IMG/VR virus record: IMGVR_UViG_3300019752_000023
Location: 1-22,223 of that record
DNA length: 22,223 bases
Reading direction: 5' to 3' (one strand)
Origin: a virus
Shown here: positions 21,392 through 22,223 of the stretch, piece by piece
How the letters are laid out: every line of letters begins with the position of its first letter
How positions within the stretch are numbered: position 1 is the first letter of the stretch
Notes under the pieces: generated by a model
The model's input: only the letters and a program-made list of their open reading frames with translations
The model's database searches: none
What the model was told of the DNA's origin: nothing
Translations under genes and position numbers: made by a program

Positions 21392-21649
21392 ATAGGCTTA
21401 CAGTGACATTGCATTTTGTTAACTTTATGTGAGTTTTCATTGCAATTTGTCATTATTGTATACTTTCTATACAGTTTCGAGTTGAGGTCAGTGTTGAGTT
21501 GTATATTTTCTATACAGTTATATGTGGAAATGTAGGCTGGAGTTGTATAGTTTCTATACTCCTTAACTACTTCTTAACCTTACTTCAACTCCATCCCTGA
21601 TACACCAACATACACTACAACTACTTTGCAACTAACTACAATCCGTATA
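21392..21649. other. Non-coding spacer holding an operator-like repeat array
   Basis: No gene or coupled frame is seen here. The main content is the three GTATA-N5-TATAC repeats. The rest is AT-rich, and T- and A/C-rich tracts follow the third repeat. Confidence 0.5.
21456..21560 (+). repeat. Three TTGTATA-N-TTTCTATAC repeats, 43-44 bases apart
   Basis: Copies start at 21456, 21499 and 21543. Each reads TTGTATA, one variable base (C, T or G), then TTTCTATAC; each has the inverted repeat GTATA-N5-TATAC. The steps of 43 and 44 bases are about four helical turns, so all copies face the same side of the DNA. Each also contains a TATAC(A/T) that could be a -10. Binding sites for a dimeric regulator are likely. 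Confidence 0.6.
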
Positions 21650-21733
21650 CAACCACTCACTTACATCAACCTTCGGTTGTATCTATTGATGATACATTCA
21701 ACCGAGCCACTACTATAGTAGTTCCGTTGAGTT
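21650..21733 (+). ncRNA. Structured non-coding element, copy 2, with alternative hairpins
   Basis: Parts in the same order as copy 1: CAACCACTC (21650-21658); hairpin A, CAACC (21667-21671) with GGTTG (21675-21679) around TTC; hairpin B, TCGGTTG (21673-21679) with CAACCGA (21699-21705), helped by TATC/GATA inside; a perfect 14-base palindrome ACTACTATAGTAGT (21709-21722); and GTTGAGT. A further pairing of TCAAC (21698-21702) with GTTGA (21726-21730) competes with B. It lies just upstream of the second rightward gene cluster, so a leader-RNA role is possible. Confidence 0.45.
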
Positions 21734-21748
21734 TACTACCAAGTAAAC
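21731..21748 (+). promoter_or_regulatory. Perfect hairpin in the leader of the 82-aa gene
   Basis: GTTTACT (21731-21737), loop ACCA, AGTAAAC (21742-21748): a perfect 7-bp stem 29 bases before the ATG at 21778 and 17 bases before its AAAGGGG ribosome site. There is no T run, so it is not a terminator. It may be a protein-binding or mRNA-stability hairpin. Confidence 0.4.
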
Positions 21749-21777
21749 CAATCCAATCAGCCTAGAAAGGGGTAACA

Positions 21778-22026
21778 ATGATAGAATTTACTATAGCAAT
21801 CGTTATAGCAATCATACTATGGAATCTGCGTACAGCATTCTACAACAAAGCCGATGTGTTCAAAGAGCAAGTCGAAATCTCCGTAGCCACTAACAAAGTG
21901 GACTTACAAGACGACTACGATGAGCTCATCAAGCTAATTCAAGAGAAGAAGCAAGCACAAGGCGGTAAGTGGCATTATATGAAAGACATAGAGAAGCTTA
22001 TGCACAATGACGAAAAGAGTGAGTAG
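21778..22026 (+). CDS. Small membrane-anchored protein, unknown function
   Basis: The 82 residues begin with a hydrophobic membrane segment (about 3-17) and continue as a charged helical part with a coiled-coil-like section (about 25-60). AAAGGGG lies five bases before the ATG. The layout resembles the 98-aa protein that opens the first rightward cluster: N-terminal anchor, cytoplasmic helical tail. Sequences are too different for me to call them paralogues. Codon choice, with more G/C at third positions, looks somewhat different from the leftward genes. Function unknown. Confidence 0.65.
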   Translation: MIEFTIAIVIAIILWNLRTAFYNKADVFKEQVEISVATNKVDLQDDYDELIKLIQEKKQAQGGKWHYMKDIEKLMHNDEKSE

Positions 22027-22031
22027 TTATT

Positions 22032-22181
22032 ATGAAGTACTTACTAGTAATCAGTGTAGTTGTACTATTAGCTATTTGTGTAGTATCCGCTAAGCCAGCT
22101 AACAGCAACTCAACCGTTACGAGTATGTTTAGCCCAAAGCCAGTAAGTGTTAACTTCTGGTCAGCATCTGTTAAGTCTTAG
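22032..22181 (+). CDS. 49-residue secreted or membrane peptide
   Basis: The frame starts at the ATG at 22032, five bases after the stop of the 82-aa gene. Residues 1-20 form a classic Sec-type signal (Lys2, hydrophobic core to Val18, VSA-K cleavage site), leaving a mature peptide of about 29 residues rich in Ser, Asn and Val. The Cys at 16 is not in a good lipobox. It may act in the periplasm or remain as a membrane anchor. No family recognised. Confidence 0.55.
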   Translation: MKYLLVISVVVLLAICVVSAKPANSNSTVTSMFSPKPVSVNFWSASVKS

Positions 22182-22219
22182 ACTTCACCCATTCCCAATA
22201 ACAAAAAGAGAGAACCCAA

Positions 22220-22223
22220 ATGA
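22220..22223 (+). CDS. Possible start of a further gene, cut by the window edge
   Basis: An ATG at 22220 is preceded by AGAGAG eight to thirteen bases upstream. Only one codon is inside the window, so nothing more can be said. Confidence 0.25.

Noticed and set aside
21313-21733. CRISPR-like array
   Set aside because: There are only two diverged copies, 337 bases apart, with internal hairpins and no regular spacers.

Overview
The window is part of the genome of a tailed double-stranded DNA bacteriophage. It carries both terminase subunits, a P22-type portal, the N-terminal part of a probable scaffold, a connector/adaptor-like protein, collagen-like tail fibres, a holin/peptidase lysis cassette and a NUMOD-type homing endonuclease. 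A portal of this type, with no tape-measure or sheath gene visible, suggests a short-tailed (podovirus-like) phage, but the window is only part of the genome. The DNA is AT-rich, ribosome binding sites are AAGGA-like, and genes are packed with TAATG or ATGA overlaps. The host is not identifiable from sequence alone; a low-GC Gram-negative bacterium, possibly of the Campylobacterota, is a guess.

Layout. From 1 to 20045 everything is transcribed leftward (minus strand). In order of transcription: homing endonuclease (20045-19260); a 200-base regulatory gap with TGCGTA repeats; ParB-like protein; a run of small proteins (174, 125, 71, 117, 43, 88 and 31 aa), one GIY-YIG-like; small and large terminase; an adaptor-like protein; three collagen-like fibre proteins; two fibre proteins sharing an N-terminal domain, the second ending in a FISUMP lectin-like domain; a thioredoxin-fold protein; a fibre-chaperone-like protein; a transglutaminase-like protein; a lysis cassette of holin, PAS-domain protein, coiled-coil membrane protein and M15 peptidase; portal; two small head-associated proteins; and an acidic scaffold-like protein running off the left edge. 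From 20380 to the right edge the genes run rightward: small, mostly membrane or unrecognised proteins of the kind found in early phage regions, in two clusters separated by a structured 566-base non-coding region.

The most notable regulatory signal is a repeated promoter, TTAAG-N11-TATAAT, present in six exact copies plus one degenerate copy, all on the minus strand and all in gaps in front of leftward genes. The fixed TTAAG box about 11 bases upstream of the -10 is not a normal -35 and resembles, in geometry only, activator-dependent phage middle promoters such as T4 MotA promoters. The rightward region has no exact copy in its intergenic DNA, so the two arms are probably expressed in different phases.

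Other signals: two diverged copies (21313-21391 and 21650-21733) of a non-coding element whose three strands covary so that two mutually exclusive hairpins are kept; three GTATA-N5-TATAC repeats spaced 43-44 bases between those copies; TGCGTA repeats over the promoter of the ParB-like gene; a 26-base perfect palindrome over the homing-endonuclease promoter; and a PAS protein with a CxxC motif placed inside the lysis cassette, which suggests (inference) that lysis or cell physiology is sensed through redox or small-molecule state.
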